In this document: piece after piece, positions 24,358 to 30,127 of the stretch
How positions within the stretch are numbered: the first letter of the stretch is position 1
How the letters are laid out: the number at the start of each line of letters is the position of its first letter
DNA from: a virus
Length of the DNA stretch: 32,556 bases
Reading direction: 5' to 3' (one strand)
IMG/VR virus record: IMGVR_UViG_3300008259_000095
Span: 1 to 32,556 of that record
Notes under the pieces: generated by a model
The model's input: the letters and a program-made list of their open reading frames with translations, nothing else
The model's database searches: none
What the model was told of the DNA's origin: nothing
Made by a program: the position numbers and the translations under genes

Positions 24358-24926
24358 TTATTTTTTTTTAACAACTCTCTTTTTTTTGAATCAAAATAAT
24401 AAATAAATCTCTTTTTTGGCATATCATCACCTATATAAATATGATTTTTATTTGCTGTTCTTTGGTATATTACTTTTTTATTTGTTCCAGCATATTTTTT
24501 TACTTTTCTACTTTCACCATCATAAACAAAATTTGATGCTAAATAAATTGTTCCTTTATGACCTTTATTTGAATCTGACCAAGTTACAACACCTTCATAT
24601 TTTGGATATTTCTTTTTTAATGATTTTAAGCATTTTGAAATAAACCAACTTTCTGTATTTGTTTTGTATTCATCATTAACCCACATTCTACTAAACTCTA
24701 TATATTTTCCATCGTATTGAATCCTACCATTTGAAAAAACTGCGGCACCTATTGCATTATACAAATTTTTTTTATTAAATAATCCATAAATGCAAAGTAT
24801 TCCAGCAGGCATAGATTTTAAGTAATGATGTGTTAAAAACAAGTGCTTAACGCTTTCCCATCTACATTCCTCAAAAACACAATCTCCATTTAATATAGAA
24901 TTATGTAATTCTTTTTGATTGATCAT
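24354..24926 (-). CDS. Mom-like adenine hypermodification enzyme (GNAT-fold)
   Basis: A 190-residue protein of the Mom family, which in phage Mu converts adenine in DNA to N6-carbamoylmethyladenine and so blocks many restriction enzymes. Visible marks are HHYL (33-36), EFSRMWVND (77-85), and VTWSDSNKGHKGTIYLASNF (114-133), which has the W-x-D, G-H-x-G-T-I-Y and A-S-N-F positions typical of Mom. The C-terminus is a Lys-rich basic tail. The gene is visibly richer in A+T than its neighbours (many T and A runs), hinting at acquisition by transfer. Substrate sequence and partner proteins are unknown; no Com-like translational activator is seen. Confidence 0.8.
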   Translation of the reverse strand: MINQKELHNSILNGDCVFEECRWESVKHLFLTHHYLKSMPAGILCIYGLFNKKNLYNAIGAAVFSNGRIQYDGKYIEFSRMWVNDEYKTNTESWFISKCLKSLKKKYPKYEGVVTWSDSNKGHKGTIYLASNFVYDGESRKVKKYAGTNKKVIYQRTANKNHIYIGDDMPKKRFIYYFDSKKRELLKKNK

Positions 24927-25633
24927 TTGTTATAGTATTCACGCACTACAATGCGCTTAAAATTAAAATCAATATTTAATACCTCCTGTTTGCTGATGTC
25001 TTGAAATCCGTTTTTCTTAGATTTCATAAATGCGCCATATTCCTTTACATCGCCAAACTCCGCATTTTTCTTTAACTCACTTTCCCTCATTTCAATAGCC
25101 CTGCGATAATATTCAATCTTTTCATCTTCATCAATAATCATTAATCCTAACTCAATAATCCAATCATAAATGTAACCCGGTATCATATTAAACGCAGTCG
25201 GATTTTTACCAAAATCCTCAATATCTTTTAACTTTTCCTCTTTTGTCATTTTATATTCTATTTGTTTTGGAATCTCAACAGGAGCATCTTTTGCCAGTTC
25301 GTTGATATAAACCCTGTATTTATCCATTATCTCAGTTAAGTAAGGCAAAGTAAATTGGTCATAAACGATAACATCAGCATCAATCCTTTTTTGAATAGCT
25401 AAATCAAACGCTAACACAATTTCATCTAACTTTTTCTGCGGGTAGTATTCCCTGATTTTTTGAAATAGTATTTTTGATTCAATCTCTGAAGGCATATTTT
25501 TTGACCGCAAACCAACCATTACAAATATTTTTGCGAGCGTTTGACCTATTTCAGCATCTGTGCAATCTGCTATCCTTTTTGACTTATTGGAATTGATTTG
25601 CCCAATTAACGACTGATTCAATTCGATCTGCAT
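24923..25633 (-). CDS. Replication accessory protein, possible helicase loader
   Basis: A 236-residue helical protein if started at ATG 25633. A TTG seven codons upstream is also open but overlaps more of the initiator-like gene. Its N-terminal region (about 20-110) contains RIADCTDAEIGQTLAKIFVM, VGLRSKNMPSEIESKILFQK and IREYYPQKKLDEIVLAFDLA. This pattern resembles proteins beside initiators in Bacteroidota phages. There is no Walker A motif, so it is not DnaC-like in the ATPase sense. The pairing with an upstream initiator-like gene mimics lambda O/P, so a loading role is suggested but not shown. It overlaps the initiator-like gene by about 50 nt. Confidence 0.5.
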   Translation of the reverse strand: MQIELNQSLIGQINSNKSKRIADCTDAEIGQTLAKIFVMVGLRSKNMPSEIESKILFQKIREYYPQKKLDEIVLAFDLAIQKRIDADVIVYDQFTLPYLTEIMDKYRVYINELAKDAPVEIPKQIEYKMTKEEKLKDIEDFGKNPTAFNMIPGYIYDWIIELGLMIIDEDEKIEYYRRAIEMRESELKKNAEFGDVKEYGAFMKSKKNGFQDISKQEVLNIDFNFKRIVVREYYNK

Positions 25634-26321
25634 TGTTAGTGGTTTTAAGTTCAAAAAATCCCTTCCATCCGTTTGCGATGGATTGGTTGATTATTTCTAT
25701 CGCATTTGATTCTATGTTGTTTGAAAGTTTGGCTAATTGATTCAAAGATAATTTTTCTGATGATCCTGTTTTATATGTAAACCTATGGCAATTTTTTTTG
25801 TAATCTTTCCACTCATTCCATTTTTTAATAAAAATATCTGAGTTGAACGGATAATCTAAATTTTCAAAAATTTCGCTTTTATTAATACTTATATCTTTAT
25901 CCTTATCTTTATCCTTATCTTTAATAGTTTCGTAACTATTATCTAATGGTTCTGTAATCATTACGTAATCATTACTGAATAGTTCACTAACTAATTCTAA
26001 AAGGTTATTTTTTTTCAGTTCATTAACCACAGAAATTACCGCAGGTTTTTTTGAGTTTAGCGTTCCATATTGAAATTTCAGGAACTTTGGAATAAACCAT
26101 ATGTTATTGATTTTCAAAACTCTACCGCTCATTATCTCAATTAAAACTTTCTCATCTATTGAGGTATTGCACATCATATTCATCAGGTTAATTGATGGCT
26201 TGCATATCCCTGCGTGATTACAATTATCCAGTAACCATTGCCAAATGATTCTGTAATCATTGCTCAATGATAGATACCAATCATCTTTCCATTTTTCGGT
26301 ATCTGTGAATCTCTTAGCCAT
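25584..26321 (-). CDS. Replication-initiator-like (replisome organizer) protein
   Basis: A 245-residue protein starting at ATG 26321 (MAKRFTDTEKWKDDWYLSLS), preferred over an upstream ATG at 26336 because AAGGAGG lies five bases before it. Residues 1-105 form a winged-helix-like N-domain with a WQWLLDNCNHAGICKPSI segment, characteristic of phage replication organizers. A repeated Lys-Asp linker (about 135-144), encoded by a 12-bp tandem repeat, joins a C-terminal domain (about 150-245) with WKDYKKNCHRFTYKTGSSEK and a conserved-looking IANGWKGFFELK end. It probably binds an origin and brings in the helicase or loader. An origin inside this gene, as in lambda O, is possible. Confidence 0.65.
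   Translation of the reverse strand: MAKRFTDTEKWKDDWYLSLSNDYRIIWQWLLDNCNHAGICKPSINLMNMMCNTSIDEKVLIEIMSGRVLKINNIWFIPKFLKFQYGTLNSKKPAVISVVNELKKNNLLELVSELFSNDYVMITEPLDNSYETIKDKDKDKDKDISINKSEIFENLDYPFNSDIFIKKWNEWKDYKKNCHRFTYKTGSSEKLSLNQLAKLSNNIESNAIEIINQSIANGWKGFFELKTTNNADRIESVVNWANQFQ
25892..25923 (-). repeat. 12-bp tandem repeat inside the initiator-like gene
   Basis: TATCTTTATCCT appears twice in full (25892-25903, 25904-25915) and then eight more bases (25916-25923). It encodes the Lys-Asp linker of the initiator-like protein. Lambdoid origins are iterons within the O gene, so this site is a candidate for initiator binding. Simple codon-repeat expansion is the alternative. Confidence 0.75.
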
Positions 26322-26529
26322 TTTTACCTCCTTCATTTTTTATTTTTTGTAGTTCAAATTGCAAATCCAAAATAAATTTTTCAAAAGTTACTAAATCCAA
26401 ATCTAATTCAAATTGACAATCACTTTTATCTTCATTATAAAATCCAATACATATTTCATTATCTCCTATATAATGGAAATCAATTGATTTTTCAAAATTT
26501 CCATCTAAATAGAATTTTTCCGTTGGCAT
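26314..26529 (-). CDS. Hypothetical acidic protein
   Basis: A 71-residue acidic protein (start MPTEKFYLDGNFEKSIDFHY) with a beta-rich first half and an amphipathic C-terminal helix ending in a basic KIKNEGGKNG tail. I do not recognise the family. The gene follows a terminator-like hairpin (26541-26569) by only ten bases and has no visible Shine-Dalgarno. Readthrough or an alternative structure may therefore control its expression. It overlaps the initiator-like start region, so the two genes may be coupled. Confidence 0.55.
   Translation of the reverse strand: MPTEKFYLDGNFEKSIDFHYIGDNEICIGFYNEDKSDCQFELDLDLVTFEKFILDLQFELQKIKNEGGKNG
26327..26333 (-). promoter_or_regulatory. Unusually strong Shine-Dalgarno before the initiator-like gene
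   Basis: AAGGAGG on the coding strand, five bases upstream of ATG 26321. Most genes in this phage have A-rich leaders without such a site, as in Bacteroidota. This one fixes the start and may make the initiator-like gene strongly translated. Confidence 0.65.
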
Positions 26530-26530
26530 A

Positions 26531-26569
26531 AAATAAAAAAGGGCTGCATTGGTAGAAGCAATACAACCC
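26531..26569 (-). terminator. Terminator-like hairpin before the 26529 gene
   Basis: On the minus strand GGGTTGTATTG (26569-26559) pairs with CAATGCAGCCC (26551-26541), two positions being G-U wobble, over an 11-bp stem with a 7-nt CTTCTAC loop. It is followed by TTTTTTATTT (26540-26531). The next gene starts two bases beyond. The loop is exactly complementary to a 7-nt stretch in the next upstream hairpin loop. Confidence 0.8.
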
Positions 26570-26586
26570 TTTGAGGTTTGAAATAA

Positions 26587-26618
26587 ATTTCTTCTCGCCT
26601 TCTACATCGTGAAGAAAT
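26587..26618 (-). ncRNA. Upstream hairpin with a loop complementary to the terminator loop
   Basis: ATTTCTTC (26587-26594) and GAAGAAAT (26611-26618) form a perfect 8-bp stem with a 16-nt loop. On the minus-strand RNA the loop contains GTAGAAG (26605-26599), the exact complement of the seven-base loop CTTCTAC of the terminator hairpin (26558-26552). The pair could form a kissing interaction and act as an attenuator, or be part of a small RNA. Conservation has not been tested. Confidence 0.45.
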
Positions 26619-26641
26619 CTTACGCTAATATACAAAAAAAT

Positions 26642-27145
26642 CTACAATCTACTCAACGAGTTATGCACACACTTAACAACAATCTCAGATAAAGTAATAT
26701 CCGTTTTTTTTGACTGAGCAAGCATATCGTAAAACATCGTTTCAGGGATATCTATCAGGATTTTCTTATAACATTCATTATCCTTTACACGCTTTGATAT
26801 TACGTGATTATAATAATCTAAATGCCTATAAACGCACAAATGCAGATGTTCCAGTTTGTGCCTCATATCATCGTAAACATCTAAATACTTTCTCATCTCA
26901 TCACGTGCGTTAATTACAGATGAATGATGCCTCCCGAATAAATAACCTATCTTTTCAATCGTTAAATCTAAACGTCTATTGTTTAGCAGTAAATCGTATA
27001 TCATCATCCTGCCCATCACATATTCTTTAACCCTTCCCTTTTTAGTTATAGTGTTCGGATTAAGATTAAGATAAAAAGAGGCAATGTGTATTATATCTGA
27101 TGGCGTGTAAACGCTTGTGTCGTCTTGCTCTAATGGATGCCTCAT
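26642..27145 (-). CDS. DnaA domain IV-like protein with a C-terminal ribbon-helix-helix
   Basis: A 167-residue protein. Residues about 12-85 look like DnaA domain IV, the origin-binding part of the bacterial initiator: a helical stretch VMGRMMIYDLLLNNRRLDLT, then IEKIGYLFGRHHSSVINARD (64-83). The signature GRHHSSV replaces the usual GRDHTTV. There is no AAA+ ATPase. A helical linker follows, and the last 44 residues (CYKKILIDIPETMFYDMLAQ onward) look like a ribbon-helix-helix of the Arc/CopG type. Both ends would bind DNA. It may sequester host DnaA boxes, mark the phage origin or repress early genes. It is coupled to the upstream small gene by 4 nt. Confidence 0.7.
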   Translation of the reverse strand: MRHPLEQDDTSVYTPSDIIHIASFYLNLNPNTITKKGRVKEYVMGRMMIYDLLLNNRRLDLTIEKIGYLFGRHHSSVINARDEMRKYLDVYDDMRHKLEHLHLCVYRHLDYYNHVISKRVKDNECYKKILIDIPETMFYDMLAQSKKTDITLSEIVVKCVHNSLSRL

Positions 27146-27435
27146 TTTATCATTTTAAGTTTTAAGCCATCGCAGATTGATGGTTTGAATTTGAAAAAGT
27201 TTTTATAAGTAGGATTTTGCAGCACAAACAAACGGCTGTAAAACGCTTTCATCTCATTAGATATTTTGAAACCTGATTTCGCTTTTGTCATCGTTTCCCA
27301 TCTTACCCGGTTAATTATCATCTCTGATGAATAATATGGTCGTTTTGAGTTTATCGCCTGAAATGCGAATTTCTTATACATCTCATAAATCTGAGGATTC
27401 TTTTTGTGGTAATCGATTCTGCCTTTAAGTGTCAT
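27142..27435 (-). CDS. Conserved phage protein of unknown role
   Basis: A 97-residue basic helical protein opening MTLKGRIDYHKKNPQIYEMY, followed by FAFQAINSKRPYYSSEMIIN and RVRWETMTKAKSGFKISNE. The tail is FYSRLFVLQNPTYKNFF. I recognise this family as widespread in phages, usually next to replication or recombination genes, with no known function. It could bind nucleic acid, given many Lys and Arg. Its start overlaps the stop of the 57-residue gene upstream as ATGA. Confidence 0.7.
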   Translation of the reverse strand: MTLKGRIDYHKKNPQIYEMYKKFAFQAINSKRPYYSSEMIINRVRWETMTKAKSGFKISNEMKAFYSRLFVLQNPTYKNFFKFKPSICDGLKLKMIK

Positions 27436-27605
27436 TTTGTTGTTTTTAAGTTGTTAATTGAGGTACTAAATTTATTACCTTTTTCGTTGCAGACAATAAC
27501 GGCAGGATGATGATTAGCGATGATGTAAACCCTATCACCACCTTTGCCGTAAATTGTTTTTTTATTTGCTGATTTGACATCATTTATTAAATACATCCAG
27601 TTCAT
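27432..27605 (-). CDS. 57-residue small protein with a Gly-Lys-rich SH3-like core
   Basis: ATG at 27605-27603 opens 57 codons ending TGA at 27432. Both ends overlap neighbours as ATGA, which strongly supports translation. The core IYGKGGDRVYIIANHHPAVI matches a small phage family with the pattern YGKxGDxVxIIAxH, likely an SH3- or KOW-like fold. Function is unknown; small proteins of this type sit beside recombination genes. Confidence 0.7.
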   Translation of the reverse strand: MNWMYLINDVKSANKKTIYGKGGDRVYIIANHHPAVIVCNEKGNKFSTSINNLKTTK

Positions 27606-28066
27606 TTACTGATTGTTGTTTTTACTGATGATGTAGATGATTTTGATGGCGGATAAATACGCTTAACTACCCCTTCCTCGTCAACGATTTCAATACCTTC
27701 TATCGGTAGCGTTTTCAGGAACTTTTCACGATCCTTAATCTGCTCATCCAATGCCATACGCTTTACGATTAATTCGTTATATGTATCATCCTCGCAAAAA
27801 ACATAATCGTATTTAACGCCAACCTCTGCCAGTTCCATTTTTGTGCCTGTGGCTGTTGTGTGAGCGTTGCCATACTTAGCAACTTCGTAAGATAGGTAAT
27901 TGTAATACTCAGGATTGTCCTTTAATTTCTTAATGAAAAACTCCATCTTTGTTATGAACTCGTGAGTTTCAAGTATTCGTCCATTATCTAACAACTCATT
28001 AACGCAGTTATCTGCAATCTTAGCAAGTTCCTGTTTGTTGTAATCTTTCTGAATTTGTGGTAGCAT
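27602..28066 (-). CDS. Conserved protein of the recombination block
   Basis: A 154-residue helical protein, opening MLPQIQKDYNKQELAKIADN. The YGNAHTTATGTKMELAEVGV block lies at about 65-84 and a basic Lys/Asp helix at about 105-120. The end is Ser-Thr-rich and disordered. I have seen similar proteins next to Erf in Bacteroidota phages; they may assist annealing or nucleotide handling, but no enzyme motif is visible. The start overlaps the small 59-residue gene by 47 nt, and the stop is coupled to the next small gene as ATGA. Confidence 0.6.
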   Translation of the reverse strand: MLPQIQKDYNKQELAKIADNCVNELLDNGRILETHEFITKMEFFIKKLKDNPEYYNYLSYEVAKYGNAHTTATGTKMELAEVGVKYDYVFCEDDTYNELIVKRMALDEQIKDREKFLKTLPIEGIEIVDEEGVVKRIYPPSKSSTSSVKTTISK

Positions 28067-28199
28067 AGTTGAATAATTTAGTTTTTAATGATTCTTTTCC
28101 TCCGTTTTTTTCTACATCTATCTCTGAGATGTAGATACTGATTTGGATTTTTTTAAGATGTTTCGGGATTGGCTTTCGCCCTCTGTTTTCTGATTTCAT
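28020..28199 (-). CDS. 59-residue small basic protein, possible DNA-binding
   Basis: ATG at 28199 overlaps the Erf stop as ATGA and opens 59 codons to 28020. The core GRKPIPKHLKKIQISIYISE, then IDVEKNGGKESLKTKLFNYA, resembles short ribbon-helix-helix-like proteins in Bacteroidota phages (basic start, strand, then the GGKESL helix). It overlaps the next gene in another frame for 47 nt, so its C-terminal part is less certain. It may regulate recombination or early genes. Confidence 0.55.
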   Translation of the reverse strand: MKSENRGRKPIPKHLKKIQISIYISEIDVEKNGGKESLKTKLFNYATTNSERLQQTGTC

Positions 28200-28747
28200 T
28201 TTTTAAGGTTTGTTAATGTTTGTTTTATTTCTTTACTGAGTTTATATTTTTTCTCTACCTCTGAGATTTGACCTCCTCCGTTGAGGTATGCGATAACCTT
28301 TAAGAATGCCTCTGTGTCCTTGTTTAGCCATTGCCTTTCATCTGCTGCCTCTGGTGTTGATTTTCCGTGTGTGGCTGCGTTGCCGTCATCATCCTCATCA
28401 ATATTTAGAGATAATACGGATGCGATTGCATACCTGCGCTGATAGGTTATAGCTGAACCTCTGCCCTGTGGATCATCCTTAGCAGGTCGCATTGAATATT
28501 CCCCTGCGATATACTCCCCTGATTCGTGCATTAATATGGTAGTTAACCCATCTGTTCCTGTCGGGAATTGTGAGATAGATAAACCGCATTCAATTAACGG
28601 CTCGTTGATGGCATCCAGTATATTGGTTAAGGATGCGTAAGTAGATTTGAAAAATGGGTTTTTCGCATCTTTTTTGATTTTGTCAACTTTCACGTGAAAC
28701 GTGATTAACGCTTTCGCGATTTGCTCAATGGATTCTGATTTTTTCAT
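28196..28747 (-). CDS. erf: Erf-family single-strand annealing protein
   Basis: A 183-residue Erf-type annealase, a protein that binds single-stranded DNA and anneals complementary strands, promoting recombination and genome circularisation. Family hallmarks are KNPFFKSTYASLTNILDAIN (27-46), CGLSISQFP (about 53-61), TTILMHESGEYIAGEYSM (about 67-84), DPQGRGSAITYQRRYAIAS (about 90-108) and the acidic DEDDDGNAA end of the core. The short C-terminal tail is a helix. It has no exonuclease partner next to it. It is co-transcribed with small flanking genes. Confidence 0.95.
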   Translation of the reverse strand: MKKSESIEQIAKALITFHVKVDKIKKDAKNPFFKSTYASLTNILDAINEPLIECGLSISQFPTGTDGLTTILMHESGEYIAGEYSMRPAKDDPQGRGSAITYQRRYAIASVLSLNIDEDDDGNAATHGKSTPEAADERQWLNKDTEAFLKVIAYLNGGGQISEVEKKYKLSKEIKQTLTNLKK

Positions 28748-28757
28748 TGTGTGTTTT

Positions 28758-28973
28758 TTATATTGTTTCTGAAATTAGGGTTTCTACTTTATTAACTTTT
28801 TTACTTTTGAATGATTCAAATAACGCTATAGCTTTATGCAGTTGCTCTTTTTTCTGTAATTCAGTATATCCATTATCGCCTCCGTATACTGATTCAATGT
28901 AAACATCATCAATATAAATGCGGTAATAAACATCATTATTAACTTTAGTTTCTTTGATTAGTTCGATTTTCAT
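28758..28973 (-). CDS. Hypothetical early protein
   Basis: A 71-residue protein, start MKIELIKETKVNNDVYYRIY, with a beta-rich first half (residues 1-30) and a helical, Lys-rich second half. No signal or membrane segment. I cannot assign a family. It sits 10 nt upstream of Erf and downstream of the 30-residue membrane peptide gene, so it belongs to the early block. Confidence 0.55.
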   Translation of the reverse strand: MKIELIKETKVNNDVYYRIYIDDVYIESVYGGDNGYTELQKKEQLHKAIALFESFKSKKVNKVETLISETI

Positions 28974-28984
28974 TGTGTGTGGTT

Positions 28985-29077
28985 TTAGAGGTTGTCAGCA
29001 AAGCAGCCTAATAAAGCAATCAGGATGCAAATGATGATTAATAAGGTTTCGTTTGTTTTTGTGTTTTTTTGTTTCAT
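28985..29077 (-). CDS. 30-residue membrane or lipoprotein peptide
   Basis: ATG at 29077-29075 opens 30 codons ending TAA at 28985. The product has a basic N-terminus (MKQKNTKTNE), a hydrophobic core (LLIIICILIALL) and a GCFADNL end. It could be a single-spanning membrane peptide or, through ALLGC, a tiny lipoprotein. The gap between flanking genes is filled by this frame, which argues for translation, but such a short product needs experimental support. Confidence 0.45.
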   Translation of the reverse strand: MKQKNTKTNETLLIIICILIALLGCFADNL

Positions 29078-29091
29078 TTTTTCGTTTGATT

Positions 29092-29400
29092 TTATGATAG
29101 TTCAAGTGTTTCACGATATACTAATTCCCAATCAATAGGACCAAATACTGCCTCTATAATTTCATCAGAGGTAAACATATCAGTTACATCAATTCGGCTA
29201 TTTTCTGCCTCTATAACAATGCTGATAATATCGTAATCATTGCCGTTACGCCAGTCAACGATAATCGTGGCATCGTAGTTGTTGAATTCTCTTGATGTGC
29301 TTAGTCTCATTTTTTTTCTTTTCATATCATAAAATTTATTTATTTGATTGTATTGTTGATTATACAAATCATTTGAATATTCATCTTCCCATTGATTCAT
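29092..29400 (-). CDS. Hypothetical acidic early protein
   Basis: A 102-residue protein, start MNQWEDEYSNDLYNQQYNQI. The N-terminal 30 residues are rich in Asn and Tyr and look disordered. The second half (about 42-102) has strand-like ATIIVDWRNGNDYDIISIVI, and the C-terminus is acidic. No known family. It follows the 35-residue ORF with a 60-nt gap that has a weak hairpin. An anti-host role is common for genes in such a block, but there is no direct evidence here. Confidence 0.55.
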   Translation of the reverse strand: MNQWEDEYSNDLYNQQYNQINKFYDMKRKKMRLSTSREFNNYDATIIVDWRNGNDYDIISIVIEAENSRIDVTDMFTSDEIIEAVFGPIDWELVYRETLELS

Positions 29401-29460
29401 TGTGTTTTGTTTTTTGTGTAAAAAAATAAGCAGTTTGAAGGATGCTGCACCCCTGTATGA

Positions 29461-29568
29461 TTAATTATTTTTTTGTAAGTGTAATTTGATTAAGATAATC
29501 ACAAAGTCAATATCAATTGTTTTGTTGAATGCTTTGTATTGCTCAAGTTCTTTAATTAGTTGCTCCAT
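29461..29568 (-). CDS. Possible 35-residue early peptide
   Basis: ATG at 29568-29566 overlaps the stop of the preceding gene by 13 nt and opens 35 codons to TAA at 29461 (start MEQLIKELEQYKAFNKTIDI). An amphipathic helix with Glu, Lys and Leu is followed by a hydrophobic stretch (FVIILIKL). The overlap and the sensible helix argue for a gene, but its size and the A+T-rich context make it uncertain. Confidence 0.4.
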   Translation of the reverse strand: MEQLIKELEQYKAFNKTIDIDFVIILIKLHLQKNN

Positions 29569-29810
29569 TTTTTAGAAATTATTTCTGATTTAATTAATTT
29601 ACCATTTTTTTTATTGAAATAATTATCAATTAAAATCTCTTGATTACCTCTTATATTTAATATACTTATCACAAATTGATTTTTATTTTTTGGTATTATT
29701 GTAAAAGGTAGTATTTCTTTAGTAAATGTAGTATTGACTTGTTTTACTGCAATGTCTATTATATTGCTTTCAACTTCTGCAACATTTGATTTTAAGTTTG
29801 TATTTGTCAT
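29556..29810 (-). CDS. First early gene, hypothetical
   Basis: An 84-residue protein with an acidic, helical start (MTNTNLKSNVAEVESNIIDI) and a beta-rich second half around PFTIIPKNKNQFVISILN. It is visibly richer in A+T than most of the genome. It is the first gene after the control region, so it is probably transcribed first after infection from the candidate promoter at 29844-29873. I recognise no family; early position would suit a host-takeover or regulatory protein, but that is inference. Confidence 0.55.
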   Translation of the reverse strand: MTNTNLKSNVAEVESNIIDIAVKQVNTTFTKEILPFTIIPKNKNQFVISILNIRGNQEILIDNYFNKKNGKLIKSEIISKKWSN

Positions 29811-29843
29811 TTTTTTTGTTTTTTGTGTGATTGATTATGGATG

Positions 29844-29873
29844 TAAAATTAAAGGAACTTTTTGAATTACAAA
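29844..29873 (-). promoter_or_regulatory. Candidate Bacteroidota-type early promoter
   Basis: On the minus strand TTTG (29873-29870) is followed after 18 bases by TAATTTTA (29851-29844). This matches the Bacteroidota -33 TTTG and -7 TAnnTTTG elements except for the last base and a spacing one base short of the usual 19-21. It sits about 34 bases upstream of the first early gene. In such A+T-rich DNA chance matches are frequent. Confidence 0.35.
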
Positions 29874-29956
29874 ACTTTTTTTCCTTTTTTTTTCAAATAT
29901 TTTTTAGTTTACGCTGAAACCCTTGAAAACATTATGTTATGTAAATAAAAAAAATG

Positions 29957-29988
29957 TGTGAGAGAGTCGTGAGAGAGTGCGAGAGAGT
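29957..29988. repeat. Three GAGAGAGT direct repeats spaced by one helical turn
   Basis: GAGAGAGT is at 29960-29967, 29971-29978 and 29981-29988, with starts 11 and 10 bp apart, so all face the same side of the helix. Similar bases (TGTG, CGT, GC) precede each unit. Such phasing is typical of iterons or operators. Confidence 0.8.
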
Positions 29989-30003
29989 AAGTTATTTGTA
30001 TAA

Positions 30004-30032
30004 TTTGTAGCCCCTACACCCCCCACTACAAA
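30004..30032. repeat. GC-rich inverted repeat
   Basis: TTTGTAG (30004-30010) and CTACAAA (30026-30032) flank a 15-base C-rich core (CCCCTACACCCCCCA). One strand would carry a G-rich loop. It lies between the two direct-repeat sets and stands out from the A+T-rich surroundings. It may be an origin hairpin or a protein site. Confidence 0.7.
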
Positions 30033-30040
30033 ATAAATTT

Positions 30041-30070
30041 CCGAGAGTTGCCGACACTTAACCGAGAGTT
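30041..30070. repeat. Three phased 9-bp repeats, CCGAGAGTT type
   Basis: CCGAGAGTT is at 30041-30049 and 30062-30070, with an imperfect copy CCGACACTT at 30051-30059. The starts are 10 and 11 bp apart, repeating the phase seen at 29957-29988. The common GAGAGT core suggests one protein may bind both sets. Confidence 0.7.
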
Positions 30071-30085
30071 AATTAAAATAAATAT

Positions 30086-30105
30086 CCCCCCATAGAAATG
30101 GAGGG
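30086..30105 (-). terminator. Second of two tandem hairpins at the end of the late operon
   Basis: On the minus strand CCCTCCAT (30105-30098) pairs with ATGGGGGG (30093-30086) around a TTCT tetraloop, with one G-U pair, followed by a T-rich stretch (ATATTTATTTTAATT). It probably blocks late transcription from entering the control region. Confidence 0.65.
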
Positions 30106-30127
30106 ATTACACACAAAAAACTAAGCA

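Noticed and set aside
26580-26680. Bacteroidota promoter for a small RNA upstream of the paired hairpins
   Set aside because: TAGATTTT resembles a -7 element but no TTTG lies at the right distance upstream.
29420-29450. Hairpin GCAG...CTGC followed by a T-rich run, possible terminator
   Set aside because: Only four base pairs in the stem, too weak to call in A+T-rich DNA.
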